A stretch of 64,000 bases of DNA from Rhynchopus sp. YZ270_cl-10 (lineage: Eukaryota > Euglenozoa > Diplonemea > Diplonemida > Diplonemidae). Both the position numbers and the translations under genes were made by a program. Below are positions 1-14,633 of the stretch, piece after piece. The notes beneath the pieces are model-generated. The model did no database searches. It worked only from the letters and a program-made list of their open reading frames with translations, and was not told the DNA's origin. Numbering within the stretch: position 1 is the stretch's first letter; each line of letters begins with the position of its first letter. The DNA lies in contig OZ037901.1 in the NCBI GenBank assembly GCA_964035575.1, forward strand, positions 310,001 to 374,000, read 5' to 3'.

Positions 1-3000
1 CCGTCTGAAAGCGTCCGTTCTGTACGCGACAAAACGACCCGTCTAAAAGCGTCCGTGTTGTACGCGACAAAACGACCCGTCTAAAAGCGTCCGTTCTGTA
101 CGCGACAAAACGACCCGTCTGAAAGCGTCCGTTCTGTACGCGACAAAACGACCCGTCTGAAAGCGTCCGTTCTGTACGCGACAAAACGACCCGTATAAAA
201 GCGTCCGTTCTGTACGCGACAAAACGACCCGTCTAAAAGCGTCCGTGTTGTACGCGACAAAACGACCCGTCAAAAAGCGCCCGTGTTGTACGCGACAAAA
301 CGACCCGTCAAAAAGCGCCCGTGTTGTACGCGACAAAACGACCCGTCTGAAAGCGTCCGTTCTGTACGCGACAAAACGACCCGTATAAAAGCGTCCGTTC
401 TGTACTCGACAAAACGACCCGTCAAAAAGCGCCCGTGTTGTACGCGACAAAACGACCCGTCTGAAAGCGTCCGTTCTGTTCGCGACAAAACGACCCGTCA
501 AAAAGCGCCCGTGTTGTACGCGACAAAACGACCCGTCAAAAAGCGCCCGTGTTGTACGCGACAAAACGACCCGTCTAAAAGCGTCCGTGTTGTACGCGAC
601 AAAACGACCCGTCAAAAAGCGCCCGTGTTGTACGCGACAAAACGACCCGTCAAAAAGCGCCCGTGTTGTACGCGACAAAACGACCCGTCTGAAAGCGTCC
701 GTTCTGTACGCGACAAAACGACCCGTATAAAAGCGCCCGTGTTGTACGCGACAAAACGACCCGTCAAAAAGCGCCCGTGTTGTACGCGACAAAACGACCC
801 GTCTGAAAGCGTCCGTTCTGTTCGCGACAAAACGACCCGTCAAAAAGCGCCCGTGTTGTACGCGACAAAACGACCCGTCAAAAAGCGCCCGTGTTGTACG
901 CGACAAAACGACCCGTCTAAAAGCGTCCGTGTTGTACGCGACAAAACGACCCGTCAAAAAGCGCCCGTGTTGTACGCGACAAAACGACCCGTCTAAAAGC
1001 GCCCGTGTTGTACGCGACAAAACGACCCGTCTAAAAGCGTCCGTGTTGTACGCGACAAAACGACCCGTATAAAAGCGTCCGTTCTGTACTCGACAAAACG
1101 ACCCGTCAAAAAGCGCCCGTGTTGTACGCGACAAAACGACCCGTCTGAAAGCGTCCGTTCTGTACGCGACAAAACGACCCGTATAAAAGCGCCCGTGTTG
1201 TACGCGACAAAACGACCCGTCTAAAAGCGTCCGTGTTGTACGCGACAAAACGACCCGTCTGAAAGCGTCCGTTCTGTACGCGACAAAACGACCCGTATAA
1301 AAGCGCCCGTGTTGTACGCGACAAAACGACCCGTCTAAAAGCGCCCGTGTTGTACGCGACAAAACGACCCGTCTAAAAGCGTCCGTGTTGTACGCGACAA
1401 AACGACCCGTATAAAAGCGTCCGTTCTGTACTCGACAAAACGACCCGTCAAAAAGCGCCCGTGTTGTACGCGACAAAACGACCCGTCTGAAAGCGTCCGT
1501 TCTGTACGCGACAAAACGACCCGTATAAAAGCGCCCGTGTTGTACGCGACAAAACGACCCGTCTAAAAGCGTCCGTGTTGTACGCGACAAAACGACCCGT
1601 ATAAAAGCGCCCGTGTTGTACGCGACAAAACGACCCGTCTAAAAGCGTCCGTTCTGTACGCGACAAAACGACCCGTCTGAAAGCGTCCGTTCTGTACGCG
1701 ACAAAACGACCCGTCTGAAAGCGTCCGTTCTGTACGCGACAAAACGACCCGTCTAAAAGCGTCCGTGTTGTACGCGACAAAACGACCCGTCTAAAAGCGT
1801 CCGTTCTGTACGCGACAAAACGACCCGTCTGAAAGCGTCCGTTCTGTACGCGACAAAACGACCCGTCTGAAAGCGTCCGTTCTGTACGCGACAAAACGAC
1901 CCGTATAAAAGCGTCCGTTCTGTACGCGACAAAACGACCCGTCTAAAAGCGTCCGTGTTGTACGCGACAAAACGACCCGTCTAAAAGCGTCCGTGTTGTA
2001 CGCGACAAAACGACCCGTCTAAAAGCGTCCGTGTTGTACGCGACAAAACGACCCGTATAAAAGCGTCCGTGTTGTACGCGACAAAACGACCCGTCAAAAA
2101 GCGCCCGTGTTGTACGCGACAAAACGACCCGTCTAAAAGAGTCCGTGTTGTACGCGACAAAACGACCCGTCTAAAAGCGTCCGTGTTGTACGCGACAACA
2201 CGACCCGTCTAAAAGCGTCCGTGTTGTACGCGACAAAACGACCCGTCTAAAAGCGTCCGTGTTGTACGCGACAAAACGACCCGTCTAAAAGCGTCCGTGT
2301 TGTACGCGACAAAACGACCCGTCTAAAAGCGTCCGTGTTGTACGCGACAAAACGACCCGTCTAAAAGCGCACGTGTTGTACGCGACAAAACGACCCGTCT
2401 AAAAGCGTCCGTTCTGTACTCGACAAAACGACCCGTCAAAAAGCGCACGTGTTGTACGCGACAAAACGACCCGTATAAAAGCGTCCGTTCTGTACGCGAC
2501 AAAACGACCCGTATAAAAGCGCCCGTGTTGTACGCGACAAAACGACCCGTCTAAAAGCGTCCGTGTTGTACGCGACAAAACGACCCGTCTGAAAGCGTCC
2601 GTTCTGTACGCGACAAAACGACCCGTATAAAAGCGCCCGTGTTGTACGCGACAAAACGACCCGTCTAAAAGCGCCCGTGTTGTACGCGACAAAACGACCC
2701 GTATAAAAGCGTCCGTTCTGTACGCGACAAAAGGACCCGTCTAAAACCGTCCGTGTTGTACGTGACAAAACGACCCGTCTAAAAGCGTCCGTGTTGTACG
2801 CGACAAAACGACCCGTATAAAAGCGTCCGTTCTGTACTCGACAAAACGACCCGTCAAAAAGCGCCCGTGTTGTACGCGACAAAACGACCCGTCTAAAAGC
2901 GCCCGTGTTGTACGCGACAAAACGACCCGTATAAAAGCGTCCGTTCTGTACTCGACAAAACGACCCGTCAAAAAGCGCCCGTGTTGTACGCGACAAAACG

Positions 3001-3803
3001 ACCCGTCTGAAAGCGTCCGTTCTGTACGCGACAAAACGACCCGTCTAAAAGCGTCCGTGTTGTACGCGACAAAACGACCCGTATAAAAGCGTCCGTGTTG
3101 TACGCGACAAAACGACCCGTCTGAAAGCGTCCGTTCTGTACGCGACAAAACGACCCGTATAAAAGCGCCCGTGTTGTACGCGACAAAACGACCCGTCTAA
3201 AAGCGTCCGTGTTGTACGCGACAAAACGACCCGTCTAAAAGCGTCCGTTCTGTACGCGACAAAACGACCCGTATAAAAGCGCCCGTGTTGTACGCGACAA
3301 AACGACCCGTATAAAAGCGTCCGTTCTGTACGCGACAAAACGACCCGTCTAAAAGCGTCCGTGTTGTACGCGACAAAACGACCCGTCTAAAAGCGCCCGT
3401 GTTGTACGCGACAAAACGACCCGTCAAAAAGCGCCCGTGTTGTACGCGACAAAACGACCCGTATAAAAGCGCCCGTGTTGTACGCGACAAAACGACCCGT
3501 CTAAAAGCGTCCGTGTTGTACGCGACAAAACGACCCGTCTAAAAGCGTCCGTGTTGTACGCGACAAAACGACCCGTCAAAAAGCGCCCGTGTTGTACGCG
3601 ACAAAACGACCCGTATAAAAGCGTCCGTGTTGTACGCGACAAAACGACCCGTCTGAAAGCGTCCGTTCTGTTCGCGACAAAACGACCCGTCTAAAAGCGC
3701 CCGTGTTGTACGCGACAAAACGACCCGTCAAAAAGCGCCCGTGTTGTACGCGACAAAACGACCCGTATAAAAGCGTCCGTGTTGTACGCGACAAAACGAC
3801 CCG

Positions 3804-6800
3804 TCAAAAAGCGCCCGTGTTGTACGCGACAAAACGACCCGTCTGAAAGCGTCCGTTCTGTACGCGACAAAACGACCCGTCTAAAAGCGTCCGTGTTGTA
3901 CGCGACAAAACGACCCGTCTAAAAGCGTCCGTGTTGTACGCGACAAAACGACCCGTATAAAAGCGTCCGTGTTGTACGCGACAAAACGACCCGTCAAAAA
4001 GCGCCCGTGTTGTACGCGACAAAACGACCCGTATAAAAGCGTCCGTTCTGTACGCGACAAAACGACCCGTCTAAAAGAGTCCGTGTTGTACGCGACAAAA
4101 CGACCCGTATAAAAGCGTCCGTTCTGTACGCGACAAAACGACCCGTATAAAAGCGCCCGTGTTGTACGCGACAAAACGACCCGTCAAAAAGCGCCCGTGT
4201 TGTACGCGACAAAACGACCCGTCAAAAAGCGTCCGTGTTGTACGCGACAAAACGACCCGTCTGAAAGCGTCCGTTCTGTACGCGACAAAACGACCCGTCT
4301 AAAAGCGCCCGTGTTGTACGCGACAAAACGACCCGTATAAAAGCGTCCGTTCTGTACGCGACAAAACGACCCGTCTAAAAGCGTCCGTTCTGTACGCGAC
4401 AAAACGACCCGTCTAAAAGCGCCCGTTTCGTACGCGACAAAACGACCCTTCTAAAAGCGTCCGTGTTGTACGCGACAAAACGACCCGTCTATAAGCGTCC
4501 GTGTTGTACGCGACAAAACGACCCGTCTAAAAGCGTCCGTTCTGTACGCGACAAAACGACCCGTCTAAAAGCGTCCGTTCTGTACGCGACAAAACGACCC
4601 GTCTAAAAGCGTCCGTTCTGTACGCGACAAAACGACCCGTCTAAAAGCGCCCGTGTTGTACGCGACAAAACGACCCGTCTAAAAGCGTCCGTGTTGTACG
4701 CGACAAAACGACCCGTATAAAAGCGTCCGTGTTGTACGCGACAAAACGACCCGTCTGAAAGCGTCCGTTCTGTACGCGACAAAACGACCCGTCTAAAAGC
4801 GTCCGTTCTGTACGCGACAAAACGACCCGTATAAAAGCGCCCGTGTTGTACGCGACAAAACGACCCGTCTAAAAGCGTCCGTGTTGTACGCGACAAAACG
4901 ACCCGTCTGAAAGCGTCCGTTCTGTACGCGACAAAACGACCCGTATAAAAGCGCCCGTGTTGTACGCGACAAAACGACCCGTCTAAAAGCGCCCGTGTTG
5001 TACGCGACAAAACGACCCGTATAAAAGCGTCCGTTCTGTACGCGACAAAAGGACCCGTCTAAAACCGTCCGTGTTGTACGCGACAAAACGACCCGTCTAA
5101 AAGCGTCCGTGTTGTACGCGACAAAACGACCCGTCTAAAAGCGCCCGTGTTGTACGCGACAAAACGACCCGTCTAAAAGCGTCCGTTCTGTACGCGACAA
5201 AACGACCTGTCTAAAAGCGTCTGTGTTGTACGCGACAAAACGACCCGTATAAAAGCGTCCGTTCTGTACTCGACAAAACGACCCGTCAAAAAGCGCCCGT
5301 GTTGTACGCGACAAAACGACCCGTCTGAAAGCGTCCGTTCTGTACGCGACAAAACTACCCGTATAAAAGCGCCCGTGTTGTACGCGACAAAACGACCCGT
5401 CTAAAAGCGTCCGTGTTGTACGCGACAAAACGACCCGTATAAAAGCGTCCGTGTTGTACGCGACAAAACGACCCGTCTGAAAGCGTCCGTTCTGTACGCG
5501 ACAAAACGACCCGTATAAAAGCGCCCGTGTTGTACGCGACAAAACGACCCGTCTAAAAGCGTCCGTTCTGTACGCGACAAAACGACCCGTCTAAAAGCGT
5601 CCGTGTTGTACGCGACAAAACGACCCGTCTAAAAGCGTCCGTGTTGTACGCGACAAAACGACCCGTCTAAAAGCGTCCGTTCTGTACGCGACAAAACGAC
5701 CCGTCTAAAAGCGCCCGTGTTGTACGCGACAAAACGACCCGTCTAAAAGCGCCCGTGTTGTACGCGACAAAACGACCCGTATAAAAGCGTCCGTTCTGTA
5801 CGCGACAAAACGACCCGTCTGAAAGCGTCCGTTCTGTACGCGACAAAACGACCCGTATAAAAGCGCCCGTGTTGTACGCGACAAAACGACCCGTCTAAAA
5901 GCGTCCGTGTTGTACGCGACAAAACGACCCGTCTAAAAGCGTCCGTTCTGTACGCGACAAAACGACCCGTATAAAAGCGCCCGTGTTGTACGCGACAAAA
6001 CGACCCGTCTAAAAGCGTCCGTGTTGTACGCGACAAAACGACCCGTCTAAAAGCGCCCGTGTTGTACGCGACAAAACGACCCGTCAAAAAGCGCCCGTGT
6101 TGTACGCGACAAAACGACCCGTATAAAAGCGCCCGTGTTGTACGCGACAAAACGACCCGTCTGAAAGCGTCCGTTCTGTTCGCGACAAAACGACCCGTCA
6201 AAAAGCGCCCGTGTTGTACGCGACAAAACGACCCGTCAAAAAGCGCCCGTGTTGTACGCGACAAAACGACCCGTCTGAAAGCGTCCGTTCTGTTCGCGAC
6301 AAAACGACCCGTCAAAAAGCGCCCGTGTTGTACGCGACAAAACGACCCGTCAAAAAGCGCCCGTGTTGTACGCGACAAAACGACCCGTCTAAAAGCGTCC
6401 GTGTTGTACGCGACAAAACGACCCGTCAAAAAGCGCCCGTGTTGTACGCGACAAAACGACCCGTCAAAAAGCGCCCGTGTTGTACGCGACAAAACGACCC
6501 GTCTGAAAGCGTCCGTTCTGTACGCGACAAAACGACCCGTATAAAAGCGTCCGTTCTGTACTCGACAAAACGACCCGTCAAAAAGCGCCCGTGTTGTACG
6601 CGACAAAACGACCCGTCTGAAAGCGTCCGTTCTGTACGCGACAAAACGACCCGTATAAAAGCGCCCGTGTTGTACGCGACAAAACGACCCGTCTAAAAGC
6701 GCCCGTGTTGTACGCGACAAAACGACCCGTATAAAAGCGTCCGTTCTGTACTCGACAAAACGACCCGTCAAAAAGCGCCCGTGTTGTACGCGACAAAACG

Positions 6801-9800
6801 ACCCGTCTGAAAGCGTCCGTTCTGTACGCGACAAAACGACCCGTATAAAAGCGCCCGTGTTGTACGCGACAAAACGACCCGTCTAAAAGCGTCCGTTCTG
6901 TACGCGACAAAACGACCCGTCTAAAAGCGTCCGTGTTGTACGCGACAAAACGACCCGTATAAAAGCGTCCGTGTTGTACGCGACAAAACGACCCGTCTGA
7001 AAGCGTCCGTTCTGTACGCGACAAAACGACCCGTCTAAAAGCGTCCGTGTTGTACGCGACAAAACGACCCGTATAAAAGCGTCCGTGTTGTACGCGACAA
7101 AACGACCCGTCTGAAAGCGTCCGTTCTGTACGCGACAAAACGACCCGTATAAAAGCGCCCGTGTTGTACGCGACAAAACGACCCGTCTAAAAGCGTCCGT
7201 GTTGTACGCGACAAAACGACCCGTATAAAAGCGCCCGTGTTGTACGCGACAAAACGACCCGTCTAAAAGCGTCCGTTCTGTACGCGACAAAACGACCCGT
7301 CTGAAAGCGTCCGTTCTGTACGCGACAAAACGACCCGTCTGAAAGCGTCCGTTCTGTACGCGACAAAACGACCCGTCTAAAAGCGTCCGTGTTGTACGCG
7401 ACAAAACGACCCGTCTAAAAGCGTCCGTTCTGTACGCGACAAAACGACCCGTCTGAAAGCGTCCGTTCTGTACGCGACAAAACGACCCGTCTGAAAGCGT
7501 CCGTTCTGTACGCGACAAAACGACCCGTATAAAAGCGTCCGTTCTGTACGCGACAAAACGACCCGTCTAAAAGCGTCCGTGTTGTACGCGACAAAACGAC
7601 CCGTCTAAAAGCGTCCGTGTTGTACGCGACAAAACGACCCGTCTAAAAGCGTCCGTGTTGTACGCGACAAAACGACCCGTATAAAAGCGTCCGTGTTGTA
7701 CGCGACAAAACGACCCGTCTGAAAGCGTCCGTTCTGTACGCGACAAAACGACCCGTATAAAAGCGTCCGTGTTGTACGCGACAAAACGACCCGTATAAAA
7801 GCGTCCGTGTTGTACGCGACAAAACGACCCGTCAAAAAGCGCCCGTGTTGTACGCGACAAAACGACCCGTCTAAAAGAGTCCGTGTTGTACGCGACAAAA
7901 CGACCCGTCTAAAAGCGTCCGTGTTGTACGCGACAACACGACCCGTCTAAAAGCGTCCGTGTTGTACGCGACAAAACGACCCGTCTAAAAGCGTCCGTGT
8001 TGTACGCGACAAAACGACCCGTCTAAAAGCGTCCGTGTTGTACGCGACAAAACGACCCGTCTAAAAGCGCACGTGTTGTACGCGACAAAACGACCCGTCT
8101 AAAAGCGTCCGTTCTGTACTCGACAAAACGACCCGTCAAAAAGCGCACGTGTTGTACGCGACAAAACGACCCGTATAAAAGCGTCCGTTCTGTACGCGAC
8201 AAAACGACCCGTCTAAAAGCGTCCGTTCTGTACGCGACAAAACGACCCGTATAAAAGCGCCCGTGTTGTACGCGACAAAACGACCCGTCTAAAAGCGTCC
8301 GTGTTGTACGCGACAAAACGACCCGTCTGAAAGCGTCCGTTCTGTACGCGACAAAACGACCCGTATAAAAGCGCCCGTGTTGTACGCGACAAAACGACCC
8401 GTCTAAAAGCGCCCGTGTTGTACGCGACAAAACGACCCGTATAAAAGCGTCCGTTCTGTACGCGACAAAAGGACCCGTCTAAAACCGTCCGTGTTGTACG
8501 TGACAAAACGACCCGTCTAAAAGCGTCCGTGTTGTACGCGACAAAACGACCCGTCTAAAAGCGTCCGTTCTGTACGCGACAAAACGACCCGTCTAAAAGC
8601 GTCCGTGTTGTACGCGACAAAACGACCCGTATAAAAGCGTCCGTTCTGTACTCGACAAAACGACCCGTCAAAAAGCGCCCGTGTTGTACGCGACAAAACG
8701 ACCCGTCTAAAAGCGCCCGTGTTGTACGCGACAAAACGACCCGTATAAAAGCGTCCGTGTTGTACGCGACAAAACGACCCGTCAAAAAGCGCCCGTGTTG
8801 TACGCGACAAAACGACCCGTCTGAAAGCGTCCGTTCTGTACGCGACAAAACGACCCGTCTAAAAGCGTCCGTGTTGTACGCGACAAAACGACCCGTCTAA
8901 AAGCGTCCGTGTTGTACGCGACAAAACGACCCGTATAAAAGCGTCCGTGTTGTACGCGACAAAACGACCCGTCAAAAAGCGCCCGTGTTGTACGCGACAA
9001 AACGACCCGTATAAAAGCGTCCGTTCTGTACGCGACAAAACGACCCGTCTAAAAGAGTCCGTGTTGTACGCGACAAAACGACCCGTATAAAAGCGTCCGT
9101 TCTGTACGCGACAAAACGACCCGTATAAAAGCGCCCGTGTTGTACGCGACAAAACGACCCGTCAAAAAGCGCCCGTGTTGTACGCGACAAAACGACCCGT
9201 CAAAAAGCGTCCGTGTTGTACGCGACAAAACGACCCGTCTGAAAGCGTCCGTTCTGTACGCGACAAAACGACCCGTCTAAAAGCGCCCGTGTTGTACGCG
9301 ACAAAACGACCCGTATAAAAGCGTCCGTTCTGTACGCGACAAAACGACCCGTCTAAAAGCGTCCGTTCTGTACGCGACAAAACGACCCGTCTAAAAGCGC
9401 CCGTTTCGTACGCGACAAAACGACCCTTCTAAAAGCGTCCGTGTTGTACGCGACAAAACGACCCGTCTATAAGCGTCCGTGTTGTACGCGACAAAACGAC
9501 CCGTCTAAAAGCGTCCGTTCTGTACGCGACAAAACGACCCGTCTAAAAGCGTCCGTTCTGTACGCGACAAAACGACCCGTCTAAAAGCGTCCGTTCTGTA
9601 CGCGACAAAACGACCCGTCTAAAAGCGCCCGTGTTGTACGCGACAAAACGACCCGTCTAAAAGCGTCCGTGTTGTACGCGACAAAACGACCCGTATAAAA
9701 GCGTCCGTGTTGTACGCGACAAAACGACCCGTCTGAAAGCGTCCGTTCTGTACGCGACAAAACGACCCGTCTAAAAGCGTCCGTTCTGTACGCGACAAAA

Positions 9801-12800
9801 CGACCCGTATAAAAGCGCCCGTGTTGTACGCGACAAAACGACCCGTCTAAAAGCGTCCGTGTTGTACGCGACAAAACGACCCGTCTGAAAGCGTCCGTTC
9901 TGTACGCGACAAAACGACCCGTATAAAAGCGCCCGTGTTGTACGCGACAAAACGACCCGTCTAAAAGCGCCCGTGTTGTACGCGACAAAACGACCCGTAT
10001 AAAAGCGTCCGTTCTGTACGCGACAAAAGGACCCGTCTAAAACCGTCCGTGTTGTACGCGACAAAACGACCCGTCTAAAAGCGTCCGTGTTGTACGCGAC
10101 AAAACGACCCGTCTAAAAGCGCCCGTGTTGTACGCGACAAAACGACCCGTCTAAAAGCGTCCGTTCTGTACGCGACAAAACGACCTGTCTAAAAGCGTCT
10201 GTGTTGTACGCGACAAAACGACCCGTATAAAAGCGTCCGTTCTGTACTCGACAAAACGACCCGTCAAAAAGCGCCCGTGTTGTACGCGACAAAACGACCC
10301 GTCTGAAAGCGTCCGTTCTGTACGCGACAAAACTACCCGTATAAAAGCGCCCGTGTTGTACGCGACAAAACGACCCGTCTAAAAGCGTCCGTGTTGTACG
10401 CGACAAAACGACCCGTATAAAAGCGTCCGTGTTGTACGCGACAAAACGACCCGTCTGAAAGCGTCCGTTCTGTACGCGACAAAACGACCCGTATAAAAGC
10501 GCCCGTGTTGTACGCGACAAAACGACCCGTCTAAAAGCGTCCGTTCTGTACGCGACAAAACGACCCGTCTAAAAGCGTCCGTGTTGTACGCGACAAAACG
10601 ACCCGTCTAAAAGCGTCCGTGTTGTACGCGACAAAACGACCCGTCTAAAAGCGTCCGTTCTGTACGCGACAAAACGACCCGTCTAAAAGCGCCCGTGTTG
10701 TACGCGACAAAACGACCCGTCTAAAAGCGCCCGTGTTGTACGCGACAAAACGACCCGTATAAAAGCGTCCGTTCTGTACGCGACAAAACGACCCGTCTGA
10801 AAGCGTCCGTTCTGTACGCGACAAAACGACCCGTATAAAAGCGCCCGTGTTGTACGCGACAAAACGACCCGTCTAAAAGCGTCCGTGTTGTACGCGACAA
10901 AACGACCCGTCTAAAAGCGTCCGTTCTGTACGCGACAAAACGACCCGTATAAAAGCGCCCGTGTTGTACGCGACAAAACGACCCGTCTAAAAGCGTCCGT
11001 GTTGTACGCGACAAAACGACCCGTCTAAAAGCGCCCGTGTTGTACGCGACAAAACGACCCGTCAAAAAGCGCCCGTGTTGTACGCGACAAAACGACCCGT
11101 ATAAAAGCGCCCGTGTTGTACGCGACAAAACGACCCGTCTGAAAGCGTCCGTTCTGTTCGCGACAAAACGACCCGTCAAAAAGCGCCCGTGTTGTACGCG
11201 ACAAAACGACCCGTCAAAAAGCGCCCGTGTTGTACGCGACAAAACGACCCGTCTGAAAGCGTCCGTTCTGTTCGCGACAAAACGACCCGTCAAAAAGCGC
11301 CCGTGTTGTACGCGACAAAACGACCCGTCAAAAAGCGCCCGTGTTGTACGCGACAAAACGACCCGTCTAAAAGCGTCCGTGTTGTACGCGACAAAACGAC
11401 CCGTCAAAAAGCGCCCGTGTTGTACGCGACAAAACGACCCGTCAAAAAGCGCCCGTGTTGTACGCGACAAAACGACCCGTCTGAAAGCGTCCGTTCTGTA
11501 CGCGACAAAACGACCCGTATAAAAGCGTCCGTTCTGTACTCGACAAAACGACCCGTCAAAAAGCGCCCGTGTTGTACGCGACAAAACGACCCGTCTGAAA
11601 GCGTCCGTTCTGTACGCGACAAAACGACCCGTATAAAAGCGCCCGTGTTGTACGCGACAAAACGACCCGTCTAAAAGCGCCCGTGTTGTACGCGACAAAA
11701 CGACCCGTATAAAAGCGTCCGTTCTGTACTCGACAAAACGACCCGTCAAAAAGCGCCCGTGTTGTACGCGACAAAACGACCCGTCTGAAAGCGTCCGTTC
11801 TGTACGCGACAAAACGACCCGTATAAAAGCGCCCGTGTTGTACGCGACAAAACGACCCGTCTAAAAGCGTCCGTTCTGTACGCGACAAAACGACCCGTCT
11901 AAAAGCGTCCGTGTTGTACGCGACAAAACGACCCGTATAAAAGCGTCCGTGTTGTACGCGACAAAACGACCCGTCTGAAAGCGTCCGTTCTGTACGCGAC
12001 AAAACGACCCGTCTAAAAGCGTCCGTGTTGTACGCGACAAAACGACCCGTATAAAAGCGTCCGTGTTGTACGCGACAAAACGACCCGTCTGAAAGCGTCC
12101 GTTCTGTACGCGACAAAACGACCCGTATAAAAGCGCCCGTGTTGTACGCGACAAAACGACCCGTCTAAAAGCGTCCGTGTTGTACGCGACAAAACGACCC
12201 GTATAAAAGCGCCCGTGTTGTACGCGACAAAACGACCCGTCTAAAAGCGTCCGTTCTGTACGCGACAAAACGACCCGTCTGAAAGCGTCCGTTCTGTACG
12301 CGACAAAACGACCCGTCTGAAAGCGTCCGTTCTGTACGCGACAAAACGACCCGTCTAAAAGCGTCCGTGTTGTACGCGACAAAACGACCCGTCTAAAAGC
12401 GTCCGTTCTGTACGCGACAAAACGACCCGTCTGAAAGCGTCCGTTCTGTACGCGACAAAACGACCCGTCTGAAAGCGTCCGTTCTGTACGCGACAAAACG
12501 ACCCGTATAAAAGCGTCCGTTCTGTACGCGACAAAACGACCCGTCTAAAAGCGTCCGTGTTGTACGCGACAAAACGACCCGTCTAAAAGCGTCCGTGTTG
12601 TACGCGACAAAACGACCCGTCTAAAAGCGTCCGTGTTGTACGCGACAAAACGACCCGTATAAAAGCGTCCGTGTTGTACGCGACAAAACGACCCGTCTGA
12701 AAGCGTCCGTTCTGTACGCGACAAAACGACCCGTATAAAAGCGTCCGTGTTGTACGCGACAAAACGACCCGTATAAAAGCGTCCGTGTTGTACGCGACAA

Positions 12801-13788
12801 AACGACCCGTCAAAAAGCGCCCGTGTTGTACGCGACAAAACGACCCGTCTAAAAGAGTCCGTGTTGTACGCGACAAAACGACCCGTCTAAAAGCGTCCGT
12901 GTTGTACGCGACAACACGACCCGTCTAAAAGCGTCCGTGTTGTACGCGACAAAACGACCCGTCTAAAAGCGTCCGTGTTGTACGCGACAAAACGACCCGT
13001 CTAAAAGCGTCCGTGTTGTACGCGACAAAACGACCCGTCTAAAAGCGCACGTGTTGTACGCGACAAAACGACCCGTCTAAAAGCGTCCGTTCTGTACTCG
13101 ACAAAACGACCCGTCAAAAAGCGCACGTGTTGTACGCGACAAAACGACCCGTATAAAAGCGTCCGTTCTGTACGCGACAAAACGACCCGTCTAAAAGCGT
13201 CCGTTCTGTACGCGACAAAACGACCCGTATAAAAGCGCCCGTGTTGTACGCGACAAAACGACCCGTCTAAAAGCGTCCGTGTTGTACGCGACAAAACGAC
13301 CCGTCTGAAAGCGTCCGTTCTGTACGCGACAAAACGACCCGTATAAAAGCGCCCGTGTTGTACGCGACAAAACGACCCGTCTAAAAGCGCCCGTGTTGTA
13401 CGCGACAAAACGACCCGTATAAAAGCGTCCGTTCTGTACGCGACAAAAGGACCCGTCTAAAACCGTCCGTGTTGTACGTGACAAAACGACCCGTCTAAAA
13501 GCGTCCGTGTTGTACGCGACAAAACGACCCGTCTAAAAGCGTCCGTTCTGTACGCGACAAAACGACCCGTCTAAAAGCGTCCGTGTTGTACGCGACAAAA
13601 CGACCCGTATAAAAGCGTCCGTTCTGTACTCGACAAAACGACCCGTCAAAAAGCGCCCGTGTTGTACGCGACAAAACGACCCGTCTAAAAGCGCCCGTGT
13701 TGTACGCGACAAAACGACCCGTATAAAAGCGTCCGTTCTGTACTCGACAAAACGACCCGTCAAAAAGCGCCCGTGTTGTACGCGACAA
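3804..13788. repeat. Tandem higher-order duplication inside the satellite (two 4978-bp blocks)
   Basis: The order of unit variants from about 3804 to 8781 recurs from about 8782 to 13788 at a constant offset of 4978 bp, exactly 131 units. Rare private variants are shared at the same offset: TTTCGTACG followed by CCCTTCTAAAA, TCTATAAGCG, AGGACCCG with AAACCGTCC, and AACTACCC. The copies are almost identical over nearly 5 kb, which implies a very recent event. An assembly artefact is possible and would look the same. Confidence 0.88.
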
Positions 13789-14633
13789 AACGACCCGTCT
13801 GAAAGCGTCCGTTCTGTACGCGACAAAACGACCCGTCTAAAAGCGTCCGTGTTGTACGCGACAAAACGACCCGTATAAAAGCGTCCGTGTTGTACGCGAC
13901 AAAACGACCCGTATAAAAGCGCCCGTGTTGTACGCGACAAAACGACCCGTCTAAAAGCGTCCGTGTTGTACGCGACAAAACGACCCGTCTAAAAGCGTCC
14001 GTTCTGTACGCGACAAAACGACCCGTATAAAAGCGCCCGTGTTGTACGCGACAAAACGACCCGTATAAAAGCGTCCGTTCTGTACGCGACAAAACGACCC
14101 GTCTAAAAGCGTCCGTGTTGTACGCGACAAAACGACCCGTCTAAAAGCGCCCGTGTTGTACGCGACAAAACGACCCGTCAAAAAGCGCCCGTGTTGTACG
14201 CGACAAAACGACCCGTATAAAAGCGCCCGTGTTGTACGCGACAAAACGACCCGTCTAAAAGCGTCCGTGTTGTACGCGACAAAACGACCCGTCTAAAAGC
14301 GTCCGTGTTGTACGCGACAAAACGACCCGTCAAAAAGCGCCCGTGTTGTACGCGACAAAACGACCCGTCTGAAAGCGTCCGTTCTGTTCGCGACAAAACG
14401 ACCCGTCTAAAAGCGCCCGTGTTGTACGCGACAAAACGACCCGTATAAAAGCGTCCGTGTTGTACGCGACAAAACGACCCGTCTGAAAGCGTCCGTTCTG
14501 TTCGCGACAAAACGACCCGTCTAAAAGCGCCCGTGTTGTACGCGACAAAACGACCCGTCAAAAAGCGCCCGTGTTGTACGCGACAAAACGACCCGTATAA
14601 AAGCGTCCGTGTTGTACGCGACAAAACGACCCG

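Noticed and set aside
43-1590. Long open frames (up to 515 codons) with a 38-residue repeat inside the satellite
   Set aside because: They follow from a stop-poor repeat whose period is not divisible by three, occur on both strands and in several frames, and have no leader or acceptor signals.
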